A model generated the notes under the pieces. The model ran no database searches, was not told where the DNA came from, and saw only the letters and a list, made by a program, of their open reading frames with translations. From Chloroflexota bacterium (GTDB taxonomy: Bacteria > Chloroflexota > Anaerolineae > Caldilineales > Caldilineaceae), in assembly GCA_003577005.1 (NCBI GenBank), contig QEUW01000137.1, positions 1 through 29,082 of the forward strand: a stretch of 29,082 nucleotides of DNA. Direction: 5' to 3'. Positions 6,544 through 13,246 of the stretch are shown here, piece after piece. Every line of letters starts with the position of its first letter. Positions within the stretch are counted from its first letter, which is position 1. Made by a program: the position numbers and the translations under genes.

Positions 6544-7320
6544 ATGATTGCCGATCTCTTTTCTCAGATTCAGGATACATCGGTGGATGCGGGCCGGCTT
6601 GTGTTGTGGTATCTTGGCGGCGCCGGCTATGCGCTCAAGTCCGCCGCCACGACGCTCCTCATCGACCCCTTCATCGGGCCGGGGCACCCACCCGAATGGA
6701 CGCGCTTGACGCCGCCCGCCTTTTCACCCGGCCAGGTACGGGATATCGACGCCCTGTTGCTCACCCATGAGCACGATGATCACACCGACCCCGTTGCGCT
6801 GGATGCGGTCCGGCTGCGCACCGAGGCGACACTCATCGGACCCAAAAGCAGCGTCGCCGTCGCCAAACAGCACAAGTGGCCGCTAAAACGTTGCCAGACG
6901 TTACCGCACCAGGCGACCCTGGTACTCAATGACCTGCGCATCACCGCTGTGCCCATGCAGGACCCCAACGCCAAAGGCTGCAATGGCTATGTCATCGAGT
7001 GTGGCAAGACCGTACTGCTCCACGCCGGCGACAGCCACTATTTTGCCGGTTTTGCTGCACTGGCGCGGCGCTGGTCTTTCACTGCCATCTGCGTCAGTGT
7101 GGCTTACAACCCGCCGGGCAAGCTGCTGTATATGGATGAATGCGACGCTGCGCGCGCTGCTCGTGATACCAAAGCGCGCCTGCTGGTCGTCCACCATTAT
7201 GATCTTTGGCAGGGTTACACGCTGGACCCGGAGCAGGTGCGGACGGCGGCAGCATGGTACTGCCCAGAGAGTTGTGTGGTGGCGGCAAAGGTAGGTGAGG
7301 CGTTGGAGATTGGCTGTTGA
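6544..7320 (+). CDS. UlaG-like metallo-beta-lactamase-fold hydrolase
   Basis: The protein resembles UlaG/L-ascorbate-6-phosphate lactonase-type hydrolases: VLWYLGGAGYALKS, TLLIDPFIGPG, the metal-binding LLLTHEHDDHTDP (His75, His77, Asp79, His80), and HAGDSHYF with a further metal-ligand Asp. HHYDLW near the C-terminus supplies a late His. It is probably a cytoplasmic metal-dependent lactonase or phosphodiesterase; the substrate is not determined by sequence. ATG 6544 is chosen from the family N-terminus; a GTG at 6511 gives 11 more residues. The protein has about 258 residues, shorter than UlaG itself (about 350). The stop is six bases from the convergent stop of the class V aminotransferase. 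Confidence 0.82.
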   Translation: MIADLFSQIQDTSVDAGRLVLWYLGGAGYALKSAATTLLIDPFIGPGHPPEWTRLTPPAFSPGQVRDIDALLLTHEHDDHTDPVALDAVRLRTEATLIGPKSSVAVAKQHKWPLKRCQTLPHQATLVLNDLRITAVPMQDPNAKGCNGYVIECGKTVLLHAGDSHYFAGFAALARRWSFTAICVSVAYNPPGKLLYMDECDAARAARDTKARLLVVHHYDLWQGYTLDPEQVRTAAAWYCPESCVVAAKVGEALEIGC

Positions 7321-7326
7321 TCTCTT

Positions 7327-8454
7327 TCAGACCAGCAACGCCCTATGCCGGGTCAAGGCATCGATCAGGCAATGGATATCATGGAGATTGTTGTAGAAGT
7401 GCGGTGAGATACGCAGGTTTTGGTCGCGGCTGGAGACGATGAGGTTGTCTTGGGCCAGCCACTTGACGAGCAGATCGACCTTGTGCGAGCGAACGGTAAC
7501 AAGTGCGCCGTGCCGGTCAGGGTCCACCGGCGAGACGAGGTTGAAGCCACGGCGCATGAGGCCTGCCTTGAGCGCACTGGTCAGTTCGCGCACCTCCTGC
7601 TGGATCCGCGCCAAACCCACCGACTGTACCAGCTTGATGCCGGCCAGCGCGGCGTAAAGATTGGGCACGGGCGGCGAACCGCTCTCGAAGCGCCGCGCCG
7701 CCGCCGCCGGCGCATGGGTGGTATGGTCCATGGCAAAGATATTGGCCTGGGCAAACCAGCCGGTGACTGTAGGGTCGAGTTGCTCGACCAACTCGCGGCG
7801 CACATAGAGGTAGGCCAACCCCGACGAGGCCAACAGGTACTTTAAGACGCCACCCACCAAAAAATCGACCTTCAACTTCTTGACGTCGAGTGGCATTGTG
7901 CCCAACGTCTGGTAGGCGTCGAGCAGAACCAGCGCACCTTTGCGCTGGGCGATCTCGACAATGGCCGGCACATCGAGCAGCGCGCCGTTGCGATAGCAGA
8001 CATGGGTGATAGCCACCAGCCGGGTCCGCTCGTCGATAGCGTCGGCAAAACGCTCGACCGGTATGCTGTTTCCTGCCGCCGGCACATGCACCACCTTTGC
8101 GCCGCGCCGCTCCTGGGCGCGCCAGATCTGCCCTACAGTGGGGAACTCGAAATCGCTCACAACAATCTTGTTGCGTTCGCCGCTAAACTCAAGCGCACTG
8201 GCCAGCGCGCTGACACCGTGCGAAACCGATGTCGTCACCGCCACCTCATCCGCCTGGGCGTTGACCAGTCCGGCAAAGGCATGCCGCGCTGCCTCGTTTA
8301 ACTCTACCCAGCGCTCCCACGGCGAGCCGTACTCGTCCCAATCGCAGAGATATTGGTGATAGGCCTGTTGTACGTCAAGCGAGAGCGCACCTTGCGAGCA
8401 ACTGTTGAGATAGGTCTTTTTTTGGAAAATAGGAAAACGGTCGCGCAGTGACAT
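7327..8454 (-). CDS. Class V pyridoxal-phosphate aminotransferase (cysteine desulfurase/kynureninase-like fold)
   Basis: A fold-type I PLP enzyme of the class V group, which includes cysteine desulfurases, isopenicillin-N epimerase-like enzymes and kynureninases. Visible are an N-terminal YLNSCSQGALS, VAVTTSVSHGVSALASAL (phosphate-binding loop), SDFEFPTVGQIW, THVCYRNGALLDV, LLDAYQTLGTMPLDV with the PLP-binding Asp (about residue 179), and the Schiff-base Lys in VGGVLKYLLASSG (about residue 205). ATG 8454 matches the family start; a frame from 8517 exists but is unlike family members. Length is 375 residues. Ribosome binding is weak. A desulfurase-type catalytic Cys loop is not evident, so desulfurase activity is not supported. 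An inverted-repeat element lies directly upstream. Confidence 0.85.
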   Translation of the reverse strand: MSLRDRFPIFQKKTYLNSCSQGALSLDVQQAYHQYLCDWDEYGSPWERWVELNEAARHAFAGLVNAQADEVAVTTSVSHGVSALASALEFSGERNKIVVSDFEFPTVGQIWRAQERRGAKVVHVPAAGNSIPVERFADAIDERTRLVAITHVCYRNGALLDVPAIVEIAQRKGALVLLDAYQTLGTMPLDVKKLKVDFLVGGVLKYLLASSGLAYLYVRRELVEQLDPTVTGWFAQANIFAMDHTTHAPAAAARRFESGSPPVPNLYAALAGIKLVQSVGLARIQQEVRELTSALKAGLMRRGFNLVSPVDPDRHGALVTVRSHKVDLLVKWLAQDNLIVSSRDQNLRISPHFYNNLHDIHCLIDALTRHRALLV

Positions 8455-8519
8455 CCCTGTAGCTTTCTGGTTGGTGGCGAAAGATGGCGATAAAAGATGT
8501 TTATGTGCGGCGATCAAGG

Positions 8520-8647
8520 TTGGGTAGCGCCGCAGTTAACCCTGGCGTGCGTCGCACGGGCCACAAAATGGCTGGTCATACAGGAGAGCGGACGGCCCGT
8601 GCGACGCACGCCACTGCCCGACCACGGTTAAGTGTTGTGCTACCCAA
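8520..8647. repeat. Long palindromic element with 20-base perfect inner arms
   Basis: TGGCGTGCGTCGCACGGGCC (8543-8562) is perfectly repeated in inverted orientation at 8594-8613 around a 31-base spacer. Outside it, TTAACC (8536-8541)/GGTTAA and TTGGGTAGC (8520-8528)/GCTACCCAA (8639-8647) extend the symmetry, with about 11 unpaired extra bases on the right side. It lies between livF (ends 8749) and the class V aminotransferase start (8454). It may be a MITE-like element that could also stop or attenuate transcription; no open frame lies inside. Confidence 0.65.
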
Positions 8648-8748
8648 GGTTGACACCGCTATAAAAGTATACCACATGTCCACCCCTGTCGTGCTGAATC
8701 CACGATGAATTTTGAGAAACGTTACGATCTTCTCTGGCTGAGGGGTGA

Positions 8749-9495
8749 TCATCTCCCCAGATAGGCCGCCCTCAACTGGTCGTTGTTGAGTAGATTCTCC
8801 GCTGTGTCAACCAGCACGACCCGCCCAGTCTGCAACACATACCCCCGATCTGCCACCGAGAGCGCCATGTTGGCATTCTGCTCCACCATAAAGACCGCCA
8901 CGCCCTGCTGGTTGATCTCTTTGATCAGCCGGAAGTTTTGCTCCACCAGCATGGGCGCCAACCCCATACTTGGTTCGTCCATCAGCAGCAACTGTGGACG
9001 GCTCATGAGCGCCCGTGCCATGGCCAGCATCTGCTGTTCGCCGCCGCTGAGCGTATTGCCAGGCTGGCGATAGCGCTCGCGCAGGCGCGGGAACAGAGCA
9101 GTAATCCGCTCCAGGTCTTCTTCCACGGCGGTGCGGTCGCGGCGCAGATAGGCGCCCATGAGCAGATTTTCATGCACACTCATCTCGCCGAAGATACGCC
9201 GGTTCTCCGGTACGACGGCCACGCCGCGCTCGATACGGTAACTGGTAGGTCTGTCCTGCACCGGCTCGCCATGCAATTCGACTATCCCGCTGGCCGGGCG
9301 CACAATGCCCAGGATCGTCTTGAGCGTGGTCGATTTGCCCGACGCGTTGCCACCCAGCAGACAGACCACTTCGCCAGGGTGGATCTCCACGCTCACATCC
9401 TGCAGGATGTGGATGGGGCCATAGAATGTATGGATGGCCCGCAAACGTAAGAGAGGTTGGCGAGACTCTCCGGTTGTCAGTGCATCTTGACTCAT
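8749..9495 (-). CDS. livF: Branched-chain amino acid-type ABC transporter ATPase (LivF)
   Basis: Cytoplasmic ATPase that energises import of hydrophobic amino acids or related amides by a LivFGHM-type transporter. Visible: Walker A GGNASGKST (residues 48-56, Gly-Gly replacing the usual Gly-Pro), VPENRRIFGEMSVHENL typical of LivF, signature LSGGEQQMLAMARAL, Walker B LLLMDEPSMGLAP, and the LivF-like VFMVEQNANMALSVADRGYVLQTG. Length of 248 residues is normal. The start (9495) abuts the Phd/PIN promoter on the other strand. livG lies upstream on the same strand but is separated by that 830-base cassette, so cotranscription with livG would require reading through the toxin-antitoxin genes in antisense. 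Confidence 0.92.
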   Translation of the reverse strand: MSQDALTTGESRQPLLRLRAIHTFYGPIHILQDVSVEIHPGEVVCLLGGNASGKSTTLKTILGIVRPASGIVELHGEPVQDRPTSYRIERGVAVVPENRRIFGEMSVHENLLMGAYLRRDRTAVEEDLERITALFPRLRERYRQPGNTLSGGEQQMLAMARALMSRPQLLLMDEPSMGLAPMLVEQNFRLIKEINQQGVAVFMVEQNANMALSVADRGYVLQTGRVVLVDTAENLLNNDQLRAAYLGR

Positions 9496-9515
9496 TAGGT
9501 TTCGCCGGATAAAAT
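9487..9515 (+). promoter_or_regulatory. Promoter of the Phd/PIN toxin-antitoxin cassette
   Basis: TTGACT (9487-9492) and TAAAAT (9510-9515) are separated by exactly 17 bases, a good sigma-70-type promoter, with the transcription start expected near 9522. The -35 box overlaps the livF start region on the other strand. Confidence 0.6.
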
Positions 9516-9516
9516 A

Positions 9517-9546
9517 GCTAATCAGTTAGCGATCTGTTTAGCTAAA
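9517..9546. promoter_or_regulatory. Candidate Phd operator palindromes
   Basis: GCTAA-TCAG-TTAGC (9517-9530) is an inverted repeat, and TTTAGCTAAA (9537-9546) is a perfect 10-base palindrome; both share the TTAGC/GCTAA half-site. They lie between the -10 box and the antitoxin ribosome binding site, as expected for antitoxin autorepression. Confidence 0.55.
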
Positions 9547-9560
9547 TGGAAGGATCTGTC

Positions 9561-9878
9561 ATGCCAAAAGTTGTCTCCTCCACCGAAGCGCAAAATCGGT
9601 TCGCCTCGATGATGCAGTGGGCCAACGAACACAACGACGGTGTCGTAGTCGAGGTGCGTGGCGAGCCACGGGCGGCCATCCTCTCGTATGCGGATTATGC
9701 TGAGTTCCTCCGTCTGCGCAAGCAGGAGCAGAAGCGTAAGGTGCTGGCGGCGCTCGATGCAATTCGTGAAGAAATCAAGCAGAAAGGGCCGCCGCTCACG
9801 ACAGAAGAGGCCTACCACTTGGCCGGCATTAGCGAAGATGTGATTCAGAAGATTGCCCAACACGATGATACCGTATAG
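9561..9878 (+). CDS. Phd/YefM-type antitoxin
   Basis: A small (105 residue) protein matching the Phd/YefM antitoxin fold: MPKVVSSTEAQNRFASMMQW followed by VVVEVRGEPRAAILSYADYAEF. These proteins neutralise a partner toxin and repress the operon by binding promoter palindromes. ATG 9561 is favoured because GGAAGG lies seven bases upstream; an ATG at 9546 lies inside the operator palindrome. The charged C-terminal half (about residues 55-105) is the likely toxin-binding part. The PIN gene follows after 11 bases. The pair points against the liv genes on both sides. Confidence 0.82.
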   Translation: MPKVVSSTEAQNRFASMMQWANEHNDGVVVEVRGEPRAAILSYADYAEFLRLRKQEQKRKVLAALDAIREEIKQKGPPLTTEEAYHLAGISEDVIQKIAQHDDTV

Positions 9879-9889
9879 GCAGCCCACTG

Positions 9890-10327
9890 ATGTTATTTAG
9901 GGTGCTCATTGACGCCAACATCTGGCTCAGCTATCTGCTTGCGCCGGATCAGGAACAAACGATAACGCTCGTTGTGCGCGCCTGTTTGTCTGATGCAGTA
10001 GAGTTAATCGTTCCACCCGAACTGCTTGAAGAGATCGTGACTATCTTAACTACAAGACGTTACTTTCTCGAACGAGTTTCTCAAGAACGTCGTGAGGAGC
10101 TAGTACGCCAGCTTCAACTTTACCATGATCTGGCTGGGTCTCTGGAAGCCCCACCTCCTTATACTCGTGACCGCAAAGATGACTATCTAATTGCCTATGG
10201 CTTGCTCAATGATGTCAATTACTTGATTACCGGTGACAAAGATTTGCTCGTATTGCGAAGAATTGCAGCGCTCGAAATCGTAGATCCAGAGGATTTTCTT
10301 ACTATTCTCTCCGCTCGCCTTCCCTGA
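9890..10327 (+). CDS. PIN-domain toxin (putative ribonuclease)
   Basis: PIN toxins are Mg2+-dependent RNases controlled by a cognate antitoxin. This 145-residue protein has the conserved acidic residues: Asp8 in VLIDANIWLSYL, a Glu in the PPELLEEI segment, Asp97/98 in RDRKDDYLIAYGL, and Asp116/118 in LITGDKDLL. It resembles the COG1569-type putative toxin component. It is coupled to the Phd-like antitoxin upstream. Base composition is AT-richer than livF and livG on either side, in keeping with a mobile cassette. Its stop is four bases from the end of the convergent livG gene. Confidence 0.85.
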   Translation: MLFRVLIDANIWLSYLLAPDQEQTITLVVRACLSDAVELIVPPELLEEIVTILTTRRYFLERVSQERREELVRQLQLYHDLAGSLEAPPPYTRDRKDDYLIAYGLLNDVNYLITGDKDLLVLRRIAALEIVDPEDFLTILSARLP

Positions 10328-10331
10328 CAGT

Positions 10332-11099
10332 TCAATGTTTCCGCCCTAAATAGGCCTCGATCACCTGCTCGTTCGATGTCATCTCGGCAAAACTGCCCTC
10401 GGCGATCTTCTCACCGTGGTCGAGGACGATCACCCGGTCGGAAATGCCCCCCACTACGCTCATGTCGTGCTCGATGAGGACGATGGTGTAGCCGCGCTCG
10501 CTGCGCAACTGGCCGATAAGTTCAGTGATCTCGGCTGATTCGTTGGGGTTCATGCCGGCGGCCGGCTCGTCGAGCAGCAAGAGTCTGGCGCCGGTCATCA
10601 TCGCGCGAGCAATCTCCAGCCGGCGGCGGTTGGCGTAGGAGAGGCTGTAGGCTGGCTGGTCGAGCCGGTAGCCCTTGAGCCGGTCGCCAAAAAAGGCGAG
10701 CAATTCTTCGGCCTGCGCCTGGAGTTCGGCTTCCTCGCGGCGCCAGGCCGGTGTGCGGAAGATCGCCGCCAGCAGCCCGGCCTGGCTGCGACAGTAGCCG
10801 GCGGCCATGACATTCTCCAGTACGCTCAGATTGAGAAAGACGCGCAACGTCTGAAAGGTGCGGGCGATGCCCAACCGGGTAATCTCGTGCGGCGTGCGCC
10901 CCACCAGCGATTTCCCTCGGAAACGGACCGCGCCGCCGTCGGGCCGGTTGACGCCGGTGAGCACATTGAGCGTGGTCGATTTCCCTGCCCCGTTTGGGCC
11001 GATGATACTGACGATCTCGCCCTCGTTGACGGTAAAGGAAAGATGGGTCAATATCTGAAGGCCGCCAAAACGGAGGGATAAATCGTTAACTTCCAGCAT
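10332..11099 (-). CDS. livG: Branched-chain amino acid-type ABC transporter ATPase (LivG)
   Basis: The second ATPase of a Liv-type importer. Walker A GPNGAGKST (residues 34-42), GIARTFQTLRVFLNLSVLENVM, a signature region SLSYANRRRLEIARAM (degenerate as usual for LivG), Walker B LLLLDEPAAGMNPNE, and VLIEHDMSVVGGISDRVIVLDHG are all typical. Length of 255 residues is normal. Its start overlaps the 3' end of the restriction-endonuclease remnant by 14 bases, so ribosome binding relies on sequence inside that gene. livH, livM and the binding-protein gene, normally upstream, are missing; the AT-rich island takes their place. Confidence 0.92.
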   Translation of the reverse strand: MLEVNDLSLRFGGLQILTHLSFTVNEGEIVSIIGPNGAGKSTTLNVLTGVNRPDGGAVRFRGKSLVGRTPHEITRLGIARTFQTLRVFLNLSVLENVMAAGYCRSQAGLLAAIFRTPAWRREEAELQAQAEELLAFFGDRLKGYRLDQPAYSLSYANRRRLEIARAMMTGARLLLLDEPAAGMNPNESAEITELIGQLRSERGYTIVLIEHDMSVVGGISDRVIVLDHGEKIAEGSFAEMTSNEQVIEAYLGRKH

Positions 11100-11615
11100 A
11101 AGGCCCCAGAAATTTATCGCCGTCGAAATGGATCAAATGGGAAGGCGCGTCCGCAACCCAGACCTCGGTCTCCCAGGCAATATCAGCCAGGTGACGCTTC
11201 AGTGCCTGGCGAGAGGGAAATGCTGTGACATAGACCAGGGCCGCGGATGAGTCAGCAAATAAGATCATTAACTCCTCATGGCGCTTGGGATCAATCGGGC
11301 CGTGGCTGGTGACGGCTTCGATCAATATCAACCAATTCTCAGCCGGATAATATAAGACTATGTCGGGCATCTTGCCGTGAGCGTCAACTGTTAGACCCAA
11401 GTCGGCCAACACAGCCGGCTCGTAATATCCCCACTTATCACCGGTGTCACCTATATAGATAAGGTGAGCGCCCGGTACAAAGCGTGGTGCAAACTCTTCG
11501 ATGATCGCCTTGAGAGCCTGCTATGGCCACCGGGGCTGAGTTGGATCTGCTGATTGCCAGCAACTGAAATTGGGATCAACTGTTGTTTTCGCTGGTTCGC
11601 ATAGCGTTTGATCAA
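11086..11615 (-). pseudogene. BsuBI/PstI-type restriction endonuclease, frameshifted
   Basis: The 3' frame reads IIEEFAPRFVPGAHLIYIGD, then KMPDIVLYY, ENWLILIEAVTSHGPIDPKR, VYVTAFPSR, DIAWETEVWVADAP and HLIHFDGDKFLGPY. This is the C-terminal catalytic domain of BsuBI/PstI restriction enzymes, with the PD...E-A core. Upstream of the in-frame TAG (11521-11523) another frame continues the same family: LIKRYANQRKQQLIPISVAG, NQQIQLSPGGHSRL. One inserted base near 11508-11516 would join them, giving about 176 residues from a TTG at 11615. The gene begins about 33 bases after the stop of the MBL gene, so it is the last gene of the methyltransferase operon. The larger N-terminal domain of PstI is not seen. 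The break may be decay or a sequence error. Confidence 0.72.
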
Positions 11616-11648
11616 TGTTTTCCGTAATGCTAGATATACTAATAGAGG

Positions 11649-12578
11649 CTAGAAGACACGCCTACACAGTGCATTGGGTGCATGCAAAATGATAAAGTCC
11701 TCATGTTCAGCAAGAGTGGGTTGAATGATGGAAGTGTCTAATTGAATCTGAATTGTTCCTGCACAACAGCTACGAGTGGAAGTGCCTCTCGAGAACAAAC
11801 GGCCAATATGACTTGGTGATATCTTAGGGACCACAGCTGCACATTGTTTTGATAGTTCTGTACAGACAATTCGAACGCCGGGCTGCCAACTCCTTGTTGC
11901 TTTGATCACTTCTTCTCTGGGGTACTTATCGCTTCGTCCAATTGAGAAAATTATTTGCTCCGGCTTCACATAGGCGCATAGTCTAGTAGTGAATAGTGCA
12001 GTGTCTGAATTGTTTCCAGCTCTACCTCCGTGATGCGGAAACACGAGTATTGGGGACTGGGCATCATGTACGTTTTCCTGTAGATCGCTCAACCCTAGTT
12101 CATCTAAGTCACCAGCTAGCAAGATTACTGGCTTACCGCGATACACAACCCGAATCACACTGCTAATTGTATTTGTCTCTATTCGTATTCCCGACCTATG
12201 TAATGAACCGGGACCTTTTGCTGCCAGGTACGCACTTGGAGCGAGAATCTGCAATTGTGTACTGCCTAGATCGATAGTTCCTGGATCGGCCAGATTTAGC
12301 GAAGTCCTGAACACGAGTTGGCCTGAACGATCAGCCTTGCTCAATTCGTAGACCAAGTCATCCCACACTGCAGAGCCTTTTAGCGCGTCTGTGTTTAACC
12401 TTACCTCCCTGACTACGAATTCTTTTGAACTTAGCAGGCCGATAAGCCCGCCAATATGATCTTCATCTGCATGGGACAACAAAACGAGGTCGATTACACG
12501 CAAATTGTGTCGCAGGAGATATTCTGCAATGTTTCCATGCCCCACATCAATAACGGTCACCGAAGGCGCTGAAGGCAT
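11649..12578 (-). CDS. ComEC-like metallo-beta-lactamase-fold hydrolase of the island operon
   Basis: A soluble MBL-fold protein (309 residues) like the hydrolase domain of ComEC/Rec2. Motifs: VIDVGHGN, LVLLSHADEDHIGGL (His36, Asp38, Asp40, His41), LLAGDLDELG with a ligand Asp, and VFPHHGGRAG, then FSIGR. Known relatives hydrolyse nucleic acid or nucleotide phosphodiesters, which makes this the likely effector or nuclease of the operon, by inference. ATG 12578 follows the receiver-gene stop by one base (TAAGATG) and is preferred over the frame start at 12635. The stretch between VIDVGHGN and the His motif is short: the usual first strands of the fold, or about 20 residues, seem missing. The last ~60 residues, Cys-rich in part, are not recognised. 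Confidence 0.78.
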   Translation of the reverse strand: MPSAPSVTVIDVGHGNIAEYLLRHNLRVIDLVLLSHADEDHIGGLIGLLSSKEFVVREVRLNTDALKGSAVWDDLVYELSKADRSGQLVFRTSLNLADPGTIDLGSTQLQILAPSAYLAAKGPGSLHRSGIRIETNTISSVIRVVYRGKPVILLAGDLDELGLSDLQENVHDAQSPILVFPHHGGRAGNNSDTALFTTRLCAYVKPEQIIFSIGRSDKYPREEVIKATRSWQPGVRIVCTELSKQCAAVVPKISPSHIGRLFSRGTSTRSCCAGTIQIQLDTSIIQPTLAEHEDFIILHAPNALCRRVF

Positions 12579-12579
12579 C

Positions 12580-13245
12580 TTATTCCGATTCCCAACTCTC
12601 AAAAAACAGATCTTCGTTCTGTTCAGCTCCAACATTTACCTGCGCATGAAATCGCTTCCGGCCTTTTCGGATGCGTTCATGGATAAGTTTGGGAAGGTGC
12701 GCCAGCGTTAGCCTCACTGTTTGACGGGGATCCCAGGCTGGAATAATTACATACACAAAATTGTCATCGAAGGAGTCAACACGTACAAGTGTACGCCATG
12801 GCCTACGGTGCGCTTCAAATTCGCCGTCAAACTCTCCGAAGCAACAAGCCAGTCCAGCACACAATGAATCGGGTTCAAGATTTTCAGAGTCGGGAGTGAA
12901 CAACACAGGAATAAACCGTCTATAAGGCCTTATCTCATCCACGTTTGCTTTTTCATATCGGGTGCAAAGTATTGCTGGAAAATTCTCTTGGTAAAGCCGA
13001 GCGGCCAATTCTGCCCCGTTGAAGGTAGCATATCGCTTCTTGGTTAGGTGATGATCCAAGATTGCTGCCTCAGCGACTTCCTTGCTATGTGCGACCAATG
13101 CATCAATATTGGTCAGTGGTCCATCTTGTGGAACGGGCTCTAGCTTTAGGTCTGCTATTCTGAACCCATAGGCTTTTCGTGCTGATGGATCATCATCTAT
13201 TATTTGTACTCGGGAAATCGTTCTACGTGCAACAGTGATACTCAT
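12580..13245 (-). CDS. Receiver-domain protein with unrecognised C-terminal domain
   Basis: The N-terminal half (about residues 10-115) resembles a response-regulator receiver: VQIIDDDPSARKAYGF with acidic pocket Asp17-19, AAILDHHL with the phosphoacceptor position Asp64, and AILCTRY with the switch Thr95. The C-terminal ~105 residues (PWRTLVRVDSF, VYVIIPAWDPRQTVRLTL, then a basic helix-like HLPKLIHERIRKGRKRF) match no DNA-binding output domain that I recognise. The gene starts one base after the stop of the double-GHKL kinase (TAAGATG), with GGGGA as ribosome binding site, so the two are translationally coupled and probably form a phosphorelay pair. Length 221 residues. Confidence 0.75.
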   Translation of the reverse strand: MSITVARRTISRVQIIDDDPSARKAYGFRIADLKLEPVPQDGPLTNIDALVAHSKEVAEAAILDHHLTKKRYATFNGAELAARLYQENFPAILCTRYEKANVDEIRPYRRFIPVLFTPDSENLEPDSLCAGLACCFGEFDGEFEAHRRPWRTLVRVDSFDDNFVYVIIPAWDPRQTVRLTLAHLPKLIHERIRKGRKRFHAQVNVGAEQNEDLFFESWESE

Positions 13246-13246
13246 C

